Assembly (NCBI GenBank): GCA_038116915.1
Contig: JAYOEU010000085.1
Coordinates: 1 to 17,764 of the forward strand
From: JADHLJ01 sp038116915
GTDB lineage: Bacteria > Pseudomonadota > Alphaproteobacteria > Thalassobaculales > Thalassobaculaceae
Length of the DNA stretch: 17,764 nucleotides
Direction: 5' to 3'
The notes under the pieces are model-generated. The model was not told the origin of the DNA and searched no databases. It saw only the letters and a program-made list of their open reading frames with translations. The position numbers were made by a program, and so were the translations under genes. This document shows, piece by piece, positions 7,875 through 14,998 of this stretch. Positions within the stretch are counted from its first letter, which is position 1; the number at the start of each line of letters is the position of its first letter.

Positions 7875-7925
7875 GAGACGAGTTGCGGCCTGCCATCTTG
7901 CCTCGATGGTTCAGGCCGGCGTCTC
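7875..7925 (+). terminator. Long hairpin after the acyl-CoA synthetase gene
   Basis: Four bases after the stop codon begins a stem: GAGACG (7875-7880) pairs with CGTCTC (7920-7925), and inside it an 11-base arm (7887-7897) pairs with 7905-7909 and 7912-7917 across a two-base bulge, with a seven-base loop. The following TTGAGTT has only a weak T-run, so this is terminator-like rather than a textbook intrinsic terminator. It could also protect the 3' end of the mRNA. Confidence 0.5.
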
Positions 7926-8019
7926 TTGAGTTCGAGCCCATCTATCACTATGACAGGGCACCATGACAGGGGCCGGGATAAGAACCGGCTCCGTTGGCTT
8001 GCGAAAAAAGGAATTTTTA

Positions 8020-8250
8020 ATGGCGCGTCGGAAATCAAACGGCAAGGCGCCGGCATTCATGATGTTCAATGTCACCTACGAGGATGGCACCGTTACCTCG
8101 AACCGCCGGATCGCCAACGAGCAGCTTGATCAATCCTTTGGAGATTCGATCGAGGACCTGGCGCGCACCGCCATCGAGACCCAGGACAACGAGATTGCGC
8201 AACGTTCCGGTCAACGCCGGGCGAAAATCAAGTCGATCGCCAAGGCCTGA
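8020..8250 (+). CDS. Small conserved-looking protein of unknown function
   Basis: I cannot name a family for this 76-residue protein. It begins with a basic stretch (MARRKSNGK), continues with a beta-like 'FMMFNVTYEDGTVTSNRRI', then an acidic helix-like middle ('DSIEDLARTAIETQDNEIAQRSG') and a basic tail ('QRRAKIKSIAKA'). There is no signal peptide, membrane segment or cysteine. The ATG at 8020 is preferred over an in-frame ATG at 7963, because AAAAAGGA lies about seven bases before it and the codons upstream do not look protein-like. It follows the acyl-CoA synthetase hairpin by about 95 bp and converges with the Nudix gene, leaving 33 bp. The charge pattern and the VTYEDG segment suggest a folded cytoplasmic or nucleic-acid-interacting protein, but that is a guess. 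Confidence 0.7.
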   Translation: MARRKSNGKAPAFMMFNVTYEDGTVTSNRRIANEQLDQSFGDSIEDLARTAIETQDNEIAQRSGQRRAKIKSIAKA

Positions 8251-8283
8251 GGTTCCCGGCTCGAATCGTTTCAACGATCAGTT

Positions 8284-8757
8284 CTAGAGCGAGGGCGAGG
8301 AACTCAGCAGTTCCGGATTCGGCAGGACGTTGGCATGCATCATCACCATGCAAAGGTCCCACGGCACGACCTTGTCCTGGCGGAGCAGGTCATGGACGGT
8401 CATGAAGCGCATCTCCGCGCCTTCATTCAGAACCAGGTCCGGGATCGCCGTGTCCGGAATTTCGGCTTCGAAAACCGCGACGCGGCGAATCGGCACGCCA
8501 TGTTGGGGAATTGAGTATTCGAACCGAAGCGCCGGAGCCAAATGGCCCGGTTCGAATCGAAGTTCCTCGCGCAGCTCCCGGCGCATCCCCGTCAGTTCAT
8601 CCTCGCCCGTCTCGATGGCGCCGCCGAAAAGGCACCAGTGGTCCGGATAGGCGATTGTCGGTTTGTCGTCGCGCAATTGCATGAGATAGCGCCCTGACCT
8701 GTCGAAGATCAGCGCCTTGCAGACCTGCATCTCGTCGATAACGCGATTGTCGCGCAT
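8284..8757 (-). CDS. Nudix hydrolase
   Basis: This 157-residue protein has one complete Nudix domain. The box at 46-68 follows Gx5Ex7REUxEExGU closely (G46, E52, R60-E61-L62, E64-E65); only the final Gly is replaced, by Arg. It would hydrolyse a nucleoside diphosphate linked to another moiety, such as a nucleotide sugar, a cofactor or a damaged nucleotide. The start is supported by GAGGTG about seven bases upstream. Its 3' end faces the small 76-residue protein, and it diverges from the sugar-epimerase gene at 8922. Its place at the edge of a nucleotide-sugar cluster makes a sugar-nucleotide substrate plausible but not shown. Full length for a single-domain Nudix protein. Confidence 0.92.
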   Translation of the reverse strand: MRDNRVIDEMQVCKALIFDRSGRYLMQLRDDKPTIAYPDHWCLFGGAIETGEDELTGMRRELREELRFEPGHLAPALRFEYSIPQHGVPIRRVAVFEAEIPDTAIPDLVLNEGAEMRFMTVHDLLRQDKVVPWDLCMVMMHANVLPNPELLSSSPSL

Positions 8758-8921
8758 GCCTTCACCTCAAGCGTCCGATCGAATGGCAATAACTAACGCC
8801 CAGCGGAAACATCTTTTCGCTTAACATACCGAAAGCGCTGGGTCTTGCCCGGGATTTGGTCTAGTGAGTTAAAAATACGGACGGGCCCGTTGAGCATGGC
8901 AACCAACTGGGGAACAAAGCC
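8758..8921. promoter_or_regulatory. Divergent intergenic region with a 7-bp inverted repeat
   Basis: These 164 bases separate the Nudix gene (minus) from the SDR gene (plus) and should hold promoters for both. An inverted repeat of 7 bp (8799-8805 with 8836-8842) encloses 30 AT-richer bases, which could be an operator or a promoter-overlapping element. I see no convincing -35/-10 pair. Confidence 0.3.
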
Positions 8922-9803
8922 GTGAGGTGCCTATTGACGGGCGGTAACGCCTTCGTTTCCAGGGCGCTCGGCCCGGCTCTTCTTGCTGCGGGATTTCGGG
9001 TTACGGTCTGTGCGCGACCGGGGCAGGCCATGCCCGATTGGGTTGCGTCCAAAACGGGATCGATAGACCTGCGGTTCGTCGATCTCGCGCAACCCGGCGG
9101 TATCGCTGATTTGGCAGGTGACCAGGACGTCATTATCCATACCGCCGGCAAACTTGAAGATCCGGCGATCCCCGCTTGGGTTTTCGAACGCGACAACGTG
9201 CGTGCAACCGAAGCCTTGATCGATGGCGCGCTGGCCGGTGGGTGTCGGCGGATCATCAATTTCTCGACGCTGTCGGTTTACGGGACAATCGATGTTCCGG
9301 TTGTCGATGAGACCACGCCGTCAGTGCGTCCGACCGACTACGGCGCCAGCAAAGTGGCCGCGGAGGTAGCTCTGCGCCGCGCCGCGCCGGAGCTTTCCTC
9401 TATCAGTTTGAGATTGCCGGGTATCGTCGGCTCCCACGCGCACAGCAACTGGCTCTCCCGGTGCCGGGCGGCATTTTTGGCCGGAGACCCGGTTGCCATT
9501 ACCAATCCCGGATTCCGGTTCAACAATGTGGTGCATGCGGAGGATCTTTCGGCTTTCATCGTCGCCCTCTGTTCGCGCGGCTGGTCCGGCGCATGGGCGT
9601 TTCCGATTGGTGCCGGCGAGCCGATGCCGGTGCTGGCGATGATGGAAAGGATGAAGGTGGCGACGGGCTCGATCTCGCCTTTGACAATAGTCGAAAGTGA
9701 CCGTCAGCCGTTCTCGATTTCCTCACAACGCGCAATTCGCGAATTCGGATACAGGCCTGTTGATGTGTCCGAGATCATCGATCGGTTCGCCGCCGAGCCG
9801 TGA
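8922..9803 (+). CDS. NAD(P)-dependent sugar epimerase/dehydratase (extended SDR)
   Basis: This 293-residue protein is an extended short-chain dehydrogenase/reductase of the kind that acts on nucleotide-linked sugars. The nucleotide-binding loop TGGNAFVS (6-13) has Ser where the third Gly usually stands. The active site is intact: Ser/Thr at 115-116 in 'NFSTLSVYG' and Tyr140-x3-Lys144 in 'DYGASK'. The start is GTG, chosen because it directly precedes the Rossmann strand and GGGGAA lies about eight bases upstream. It converges with the methyltransferase gene, leaving 11 bp. It may be an epimerase, a 4,6-dehydratase or a 4-reductase; the sequence does not decide. Confidence 0.88.
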   Translation: MRCLLTGGNAFVSRALGPALLAAGFRVTVCARPGQAMPDWVASKTGSIDLRFVDLAQPGGIADLAGDQDVIIHTAGKLEDPAIPAWVFERDNVRATEALIDGALAGGCRRIINFSTLSVYGTIDVPVVDETTPSVRPTDYGASKVAAEVALRRAAPELSSISLRLPGIVGSHAHSNWLSRCRAAFLAGDPVAITNPGFRFNNVVHAEDLSAFIVALCSRGWSGAWAFPIGAGEPMPVLAMMERMKVATGSISPLTIVESDRQPFSISSQRAIREFGYRPVDVSEIIDRFAAEP

Positions 9804-9814
9804 CGGTGGAGCGG

Positions 9815-10474
9815 CTATTCCAGGATCGTCCAGTCGTAGTCCCCGGTATAACCGGCCTCCTCGAAGACCGACAGCCATCCGTCCGGATAGTCGTGAAAGC
9901 GGGCGGTCAACACCCAATCCTCGAACAGGGCCCGTTGCTCCGGCGTGCTGTAGGAATCAACCCGCAGGTAACCGCGTCCCGGCGCCAGACGCTCCATTTC
10001 CCGCAATGCCGTGACGCATCCGGCGCGGTCCAGATTGTGGATCGTATTGATGGAGAGGACGGCGCTGAAACTGCCGTCGGGAAACGGCAGATCGTCGGCG
10101 GAACCGCGATGCAGCCTGCCGATCACCTCCGGCTCGCAATGGGTCAGCGCATAGGTGGAAACATCGATCCCGAAGACCTCAAGCCCGGGGCAGACTGTCA
10201 ACAGGTCCTTAACCAGGAATCCCTTGGCGCAGCCGATATCGAGGACCCGGTCGCCGGGCTTCAAGGCGAAATGACCGATGATATCCCGCGCCACCGGTAT
10301 CCAACGCCCGTCGTACCGGTAGCCGCCATAGCCATATTCACGCGGACCATCGAAATACATCTCGCCGAATTCGCTGGAGATCCGGATCACCTCGGCTGAT
10401 TTGCCGTCCTTGCGGGCCTGAAGGTTCCGTTTTGAGGTCGGCAGACTGCGAAGCAGATTGACGCGCGTCCCCAT
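9815..10474 (-). CDS. Class I SAM-dependent methyltransferase
   Basis: This 219-residue protein has the Rossmann-like methyltransferase fold. Motif I 'VLDIGCAKG' is at 77-85, the acidic end of strand 2 is at 'FGIDVS' (101-106), and 'DLPFPDGSFSAVLSINTIHNL' (128-148) covers motifs II-III. An aromatic N-terminal stretch 'REYGYGGYRYDGRW' (45-58) precedes the fold and may form the acceptor site. The ATG overlaps the stop of the upstream SDR gene by one base (TGATG), so the two are translationally coupled. In a sugar cluster, O- or N-methylation of a sugar is the most likely job. Another small-molecule acceptor remains possible. Confidence 0.9.
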   Translation of the reverse strand: MGTRVNLLRSLPTSKRNLQARKDGKSAEVIRISSEFGEMYFDGPREYGYGGYRYDGRWIPVARDIIGHFALKPGDRVLDIGCAKGFLVKDLLTVCPGLEVFGIDVSTYALTHCEPEVIGRLHRGSADDLPFPDGSFSAVLSINTIHNLDRAGCVTALREMERLAPGRGYLRVDSYSTPEQRALFEDWVLTARFHDYPDGWLSVFEEAGYTGDYDWTILE

Positions 10475-11436
10475 CAGATTGCGCCCCTCTCGTTTCGACG
10501 TGCCTCATCTCGTGCCCGTGCGAGGCCGTCTTCAAGAGAGGTGTAGGTAAAATCTGGAAATGCCCTCGCCGTTTCCGACGGATCGAAGGGGCGGTAGCCG
10601 TTATGCGGCATGGCGCCGATTCTTGGCGATCCTTTGATCGGCACTTGCCGACCCGACAGCGCAACCACCTGTTCGGCAACCTCGCGGAACGAGGTCACGG
10701 TTCCGGTTGCGGCGTTCAGAACGCCTTCGCTTCGATGCATGACGAGGCGGGTTGCGAGCTCTGCGACATCGTCTACATCCACATGATCCCGGCGTTCCTC
10801 GCCCTCGCCGAACAGCACGATATCCGCGCCGGTCTCGGCCAGACGGCGGAACCGGTTCGGCCCGTAACCGTTGTGCGGATCAAGCGCTCCGTAAACCAGG
10901 GTCGGTCGCAGGATCGCCAGGGGAATTCCAAGCGGCCCAGCGACTTCCGTTTCCAGGACAAGTTCGCGGGCGCGATGCATGACGCCGTGCAGCGAACCTG
11001 GATCGGCGGGAGAGGTCTCGTCAAGTGGTTGCATGCTGTCGCGGTAGACCGCGTCCGAGCTGATATACACCAGATGATCGGGAGGAGTGAGCTGGGTGGC
11101 GGCAATGATCGGCCCGAGCATGGACAGATTCTCGACCAGCATCGCGTGGTTTTTCACCGGAGCCCTTGCCGAGACAAGCACCAGAGAATCGCCCTTTTGC
11201 AGATATCCCGCTAGCTGATCCGCGGCGGTGTCCGACAGCAGATCTACCTCGGAGCGTCCGAGGGCGATAACCGGAGCGCCGAGAGCCTTCAAACGCCGGG
11301 TGATCGCCGCGCCGATAAAGCCATGGGCGCCAATGATCACGGCACGTTGCGGTACCGTCGGACGGGTGTTGCCGTGTTTGATCATCGGTTCATCCGCTTG
11401 TGCATCCATCCATTCGGGGGTTCCATTCCGGCGCAT
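10474..11436 (-). CDS. SDR-family sugar epimerase/reductase with altered active site
   Basis: This protein (320 residues from ATG 11436) is an extended SDR with a good NAD(P) motif GAHGFIG at 36-42 and 'VYISSDAVY' carrying the usual Ser (126-127). The catalytic Tyr-x3-Lys is not there: at the aligned position it reads H150-G-V-M-H154, so both residues are His. Other hallmarks (ILRPTLVYG, 'RRDHVDVDDVAEL', 'LNAATG') are intact, so it is not decayed. Start choice is open: ATGs at 11409 and 11385 also fit, and the latter leaves 13 residues before the Rossmann strand. It overlaps the methyltransferase gene by one base. It may bind a nucleotide sugar without classical chemistry or use other residues. 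Confidence 0.85.
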   Translation of the reverse strand: MRRNGTPEWMDAQADEPMIKHGNTRPTVPQRAVIIGAHGFIGAAITRRLKALGAPVIALGRSEVDLLSDTAADQLAGYLQKGDSLVLVSARAPVKNHAMLVENLSMLGPIIAATQLTPPDHLVYISSDAVYRDSMQPLDETSPADPGSLHGVMHRARELVLETEVAGPLGIPLAILRPTLVYGALDPHNGYGPNRFRRLAETGADIVLFGEGEERRDHVDVDDVAELATRLVMHRSEGVLNAATGTVTSFREVAEQVVALSGRQVPIKGSPRIGAMPHNGYRPFDPSETARAFPDFTYTSLEDGLARARDEARRNERGAI

Positions 11437-11544
11437 GGCGTCCGGGAAAGCGCTTTTAAAACAGCCGGGGGTAAATTAAAAGTCCGCCTCCCGGCGCTAT
11501 TGGAAGGTATTGGTGTTCGGAGATCATTGGTACAGGAGTCCAAC
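11437..11544. promoter_or_regulatory. AT-richer divergent spacer before the FkbM gene
   Basis: This 108-base spacer separates a minus-strand SDR gene from the plus-strand FkbM gene. It contains AT-rich runs (GCGCTTTTAAAAC, TAAATTAAAAG) within GC-rich DNA and a GCCGGG/CCCGGC inverted repeat around the second run. AGGAG at its end is the ribosome site of the FkbM gene. No definite promoter can be named. Confidence 0.3.
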
Positions 11545-12789
11545 GTGGATTTTCGGATTGTCCATCATCACGTGGGCGCGCGCGGCAATGTGCCGTTGCC
11601 ATTGGATAGTAGGAGCCCGATTCGAGATGACTTTAGGGTCTACTACTACGATGCGGATTAATCGGCCTTAAATGACAATCTGCGGAACAGGATCAAGGTG
11701 GGCGAGGCGACATTGTTGCCTTACTGCCTTGGGGCCGAACGCGGGAAGCGCGCGTTCAATATAGCCAACGATGCCTTCGCGAGCTCCCTTTATCCGTTTA
11801 ATACCGCATATCAAAACTTCAACAAGGCCACCTATCTTGGACAGATGCGCATGGGCGATAGCCACGCTGCGGCGCGAGTTGTCGACGTTGACGTGGTAGC
11901 GCTGGACGATTTGTGCGGTCCGGGCGGAGAATCTCCCGCCCCCGACTACCTCTCGATTGATGTCGAAGGAGCAGAATTCGACATATTGCAAGGCGCGGTG
12001 CGAACCCTTCAGGACTCCGTGGTTTGGCTCAGATCGGAAATGTGGGCGCATCCGGTCTATGAGGGTGCGGCCACGATGGAAACCTCGATGGGTTTTTTGA
12101 AGCAGGTCGGCTTTGAGTTATTCAAAATTGAACCCTATGGGGAATACGAGGCGGAACGCATGACAATAGGCATGCACGGTGTCGGACAAACATTGGGGGC
12201 TGAAGTAGATTTTTATAGGTCCACAAATGGCTTCACCCTGGCGTCGCGTAACTCCTCCGATGAGGCGCTCTTGAAGCTTTACAAGCTCGCGCTCATGGCA
12301 TTTTTGAAAGGCGGCAATGGGCTGGGCTATCGAGCCTTGAAGCAAGCGGAGACGAACGGCGGCACCTTTTTCGCCGCGGAAAACGGCGACCGGCCGGCGA
12401 AGTATTTGGACTTTCTGGCGGAGGTCTGGGTGGTTTTCGAGAATATGAACAAACATCTTCCCAGCTTTCCGGACCTGAGCCCAATCGTCCATCAAAGGCG
12501 ACAGCAAACCTATGACTATGAGCATGCCCAGGACCGCAACGGACGTGACGCCATACTACGATCTATCCGCGCGTCTCGTCGCGAAGTGGAACAAAAACTC
12601 CACCCGAAAATGGAATGGGAACACAAATTGAAGTGGATGACGGTTTCACCTCTGGAATCGGTGTTTCGCAAATTCGGCTTGGCGGAACAGGCAAGCGCGA
12701 TCGAGCAGAATCGCAACAAGCACTGTGAGAATTTCATCAGGCTTTTTACAGCTTGGGAGAAGGCCCGCTTCGCTGACTGCGGTCTGGAG
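11545..12789 (+). pseudogene. FkbM family methyltransferase gene, interrupted by an in-frame stop
   Basis: The reading frame starts at GTG 11545, six to seven bases after AGGAG, and encodes an FkbM-type SAM methyltransferase: the SAM loop GARGNVP (codons 11-17), the strand 2 acid 'YYYDAD' (33-38) and the family signature 'YLSIDVEGAEFDILQGA' (about 135-151). Codon 39 is TAA (11659-11661), after which the same frame resumes in good similarity. A GAA-to-TAA change would explain it. An internal GTG at 11698 leaves an open frame to 13740, but everything beyond about 12790 is antisense to the dehydrogenase gene, so the gene has no stop of its own before that gene's end and its true 3' limit is uncertain. 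FkbM enzymes O-methylate sugars. The region is AT-richer than its neighbours (47-48% GC in sampled lines), suggesting recent acquisition. A sequencing error at codon 39 is the alternative. Confidence 0.7.
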
Positions 12790-14055
12790 CTACAACGAAC
12801 CAACGCCCAGACGCTGCCACTCGAAGTTAAGCGCCTTCGGATCTTGGCCGGCAAGGACTCCGTATGGGTCCAGCAACAGCCGGCCCGGCATCCGTTCCGC
12901 TATGCTTGCGAGATCGAGAAATCGGAATTCAGGCCATGGTGTAGCGATGATCAACGCGTGGGCGCCATCGCACGCTTCCTTCGCCGAGGTCACGACTTCG
13001 ACCCCCGAAGGCGCCGCATCCGGAGGAACCACGGGATCGTAAGCGCGGACCCGGCGGCCCTGCAATCTCCGCAAGAGCGCGATCGACGGGGAATTCTTTG
13101 TGCTGTCCGTGTTTTCCTTGTACGCCAGCCCGAGGATCGCGATCAGCGGGTCGACCGGGAGCTTCGGCATCGCTTCTTCCAAGCGCCGTATGAGCCAGGA
13201 CTTGCGCCATTCACTGTTGGCGCGCCAGGCGTCGATGGTGCCTGCTTCAGTCCTGTTCGCGGCGGACATGGCGGAGACGGTGGCCAGATCCCGCTCGAGG
13301 TTGCCGCCCGCTATGCCCAACCCTGGTACAAGATAGGAGTGCGGTCCGATGCGCCTGTCCAGCCGAAGGGCGGGCGCGATTTCGGACCAGTCGGCACCGA
13401 TGGCCTCGCAGATCTCTGCCAGGGTATTGGTGGTGGTGACCTGAGCGACCAGAAAGCAGTTGATCGCGATCTTCGCGAGCTCGGCGCTTTCGTATCGCAT
13501 TGGAAGGACTGGGCAATCGCTGGTGGAAAGCGCCTCCGCGAGAACTGGCGGAAGCGGTCGCAGCGGATCAGCGCAGCCAATGATGTAGCGCTCCGGGTTG
13601 CACGCTCGTTCCACGGCGCGACCGAATATCAGGGTTTCAACCTGGTAGAACAGCCGCTCTCCGGAAAGTCGCTGCCGACGGGTGAAGCCCGGCGGGACCT
13701 GACACAGAATGGTCAGGATGGCAGCGGAGCCCAGCACTGAAATGACGTTGTCGATCAGCGCCTGAATACCATCTAGATGACTGATGCCCCGGGCGTCCGT
13801 GGGAACGTCGGTGGCGATGTAGACAAGATCCGCTTTGGCCAAATCGGCGAGAGTAGTGGTGAAGGTAAGCCGCTCGCGATGGCGCGCCAACAGATCTGTC
13901 AGATCCGGTTCCGAGATGACGGGGTCTCCGGAGTCCAATCTTTCAACCCGCGCCGGATCCGGGTCCCAGGCGATGATGCGAAATCCCTTGCTCGCTAGGC
14001 CGGCGCCGGAAACGATGCCGAGATGAGTGAGACCGGCGATTCCGATTGTGGTCAT
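12790..14055 (-). CDS. UDP-glucose/GDP-mannose dehydrogenase family protein lacking the catalytic Cys
   Basis: This 421-residue protein is a three-domain nucleotide-sugar dehydrogenase homologue: an N-terminal Rossmann domain (IGIAGLTHLG, 4-13), the central helix with conserved Lys195 and Asn199 ('AKIAINCF'), and a C-terminal domain with 'GLAYKENTD' (309-317) and 'DPYGVL'. Glu140 of 'YQVETLIFG' aligns with Glu of the usual NPEFLREG motif. In normal enzymes Cys in GGxCxxxD forms the thioester needed to oxidise the sugar to an acid. Here the motif is GGNLERD, Asn252 with Asp256 kept. ATG 14055 is chosen over an upstream ATG at 14274, because it begins the Rossmann strand and overlaps the Gfo/Idh stop by four bases (ATGA). 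Likely a binding protein or an alcohol/aldehyde-level oxidoreductase rather than a normal two-step dehydrogenase. Confidence 0.88.
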   Translation of the reverse strand: MTTIGIAGLTHLGIVSGAGLASKGFRIIAWDPDPARVERLDSGDPVISEPDLTDLLARHRERLTFTTTLADLAKADLVYIATDVPTDARGISHLDGIQALIDNVISVLGSAAILTILCQVPPGFTRRQRLSGERLFYQVETLIFGRAVERACNPERYIIGCADPLRPLPPVLAEALSTSDCPVLPMRYESAELAKIAINCFLVAQVTTTNTLAEICEAIGADWSEIAPALRLDRRIGPHSYLVPGLGIAGGNLERDLATVSAMSAANRTEAGTIDAWRANSEWRKSWLIRRLEEAMPKLPVDPLIAILGLAYKENTDSTKNSPSIALLRRLQGRRVRAYDPVVPPDAAPSGVEVVTSAKEACDGAHALIIATPWPEFRFLDLASIAERMPGRLLLDPYGVLAGQDPKALNFEWQRLGVGSL

Positions 14056-14975
14056 GATGCCGGGATTTCGTTCGCCAAACGGGCGAAGGTCCCCTGCAGC
14101 CACCTGTCGCCCGACAAGTCGGTGGATGCGCTGTCCGCACAGAGCGACTTGAAATGAGCATATTCGGCCTGCCAAGTCGGGTCTGGTTGGGTCAGTGTTC
14201 TCGAGTCTTCCGGTGGTCTGCCGCTGGGCAAAATCCGGTCGCGAATGGTGAAACGAGTGGGGCCCCATTTGCACAAGGAGTCGATATGCGCACTTCCTTT
14301 CTCACCAAAAAGGTCGCAACTGAAGGTATTGCGCCAGGAGAGTAGGGTCATTTCCAGTTCCAACCGCGGCTCGCCTAGATTCGCCGCCAGAATCACATGG
14401 TCGGGCGCGCGGTTCTCGAACCGATTGGCCGCGACAAGGTGAATATCGTCCGAGACAGAGCCGAACCAGAAGCGCGCCGTATCGAGCAGGTGCGAGCCCA
14501 GGTCCGGCAAAACCCCTGCGCCTTGATCGCGCCATGCCGAGTCGCGAACCTGCCGCGCCGTTCCGTTACCGTAGAACATGCGGCAATGATAGAGCCTGCC
14601 GAGCCGTCCGGACCGGATAAGGTCGCGCATGGCCTGAAAATGTGGCTCGAAGCGGTGATTATACGCGGTGTAGACGATTACCTCGGCGGCTTGGGCCCGG
14701 TTCTCCAGGGCTTTCAAATCCCCATCGTTCTCGGCCCAAAGCGGCTTTTCGACCAGAACATGCTTGCCGTTGGCAATGCAGAAATCGATCAGGCCAACCT
14801 TCGGAGCGTCAGGTGTGCAGGCTAGCACCGCATCATAGTTCCGCAACGGCACTGATTCCAATTCCGTGAAATCCGCCTCGGGATTGACCGGATCGACGGT
14901 CGCGACACATTCGGCGCCAGCGATGGCGCGGCGCTTATGACCCTGAATTCCGAGCCCGGCCACTACGACCCGCAT
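14052..14975 (-). CDS. Gfo/Idh/MocA family oxidoreductase
   Basis: This protein of about 307 residues has the N-terminal Rossmann fold (VVVAGLGIQG), the diagnostic EKP motif at 76-78 ('HVLVEKPLW') and the central 'VLPDLGSHLLDTARFWFG', where the Asp/His pair matches the family active-site region. Such enzymes oxidise or reduce sugar hydroxyls with NAD(P); in polysaccharide clusters they commonly make 3-keto sugars. ATG 14975 is chosen because it begins the Rossmann strand and GGAGG lies just upstream, although an in-frame TTG at 15002 would overlap the previous stop by four bases. It overlaps the dehydrogenase gene by four bases. A 3-oxidation step feeding the kinase/epimerase products is plausible. 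Confidence 0.9.
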   Translation of the reverse strand: MRVVVAGLGIQGHKRRAIAGAECVATVDPVNPEADFTELESVPLRNYDAVLACTPDAPKVGLIDFCIANGKHVLVEKPLWAENDGDLKALENRAQAAEVIVYTAYNHRFEPHFQAMRDLIRSGRLGRLYHCRMFYGNGTARQVRDSAWRDQGAGVLPDLGSHLLDTARFWFGSVSDDIHLVAANRFENRAPDHVILAANLGEPRLELEMTLLSWRNTFSCDLFGEKGSAHIDSLCKWGPTRFTIRDRILPSGRPPEDSRTLTQPDPTWQAEYAHFKSLCADSASTDLSGDRWLQGTFARLANEIPAS

Positions 14976-14998
14976 GCCCTCCACCCTTCGGCGTGACG

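Noticed and set aside
8265..8278. Small palindrome between the 76-residue gene and the Nudix gene as a bidirectional terminator
   Set aside because: Only about five pairs with a four-base loop and no T-runs on either side; too weak to call.
12790..13740. Plus-strand continuation of the FkbM frame to a stop at 13740, making a protein of about 680 residues
   Set aside because: This stretch is antisense to a well-conserved nucleotide-sugar dehydrogenase homologue. The FkbM-like content and the lower GC both end near 12790, so the extension is an accident of open antisense frame.
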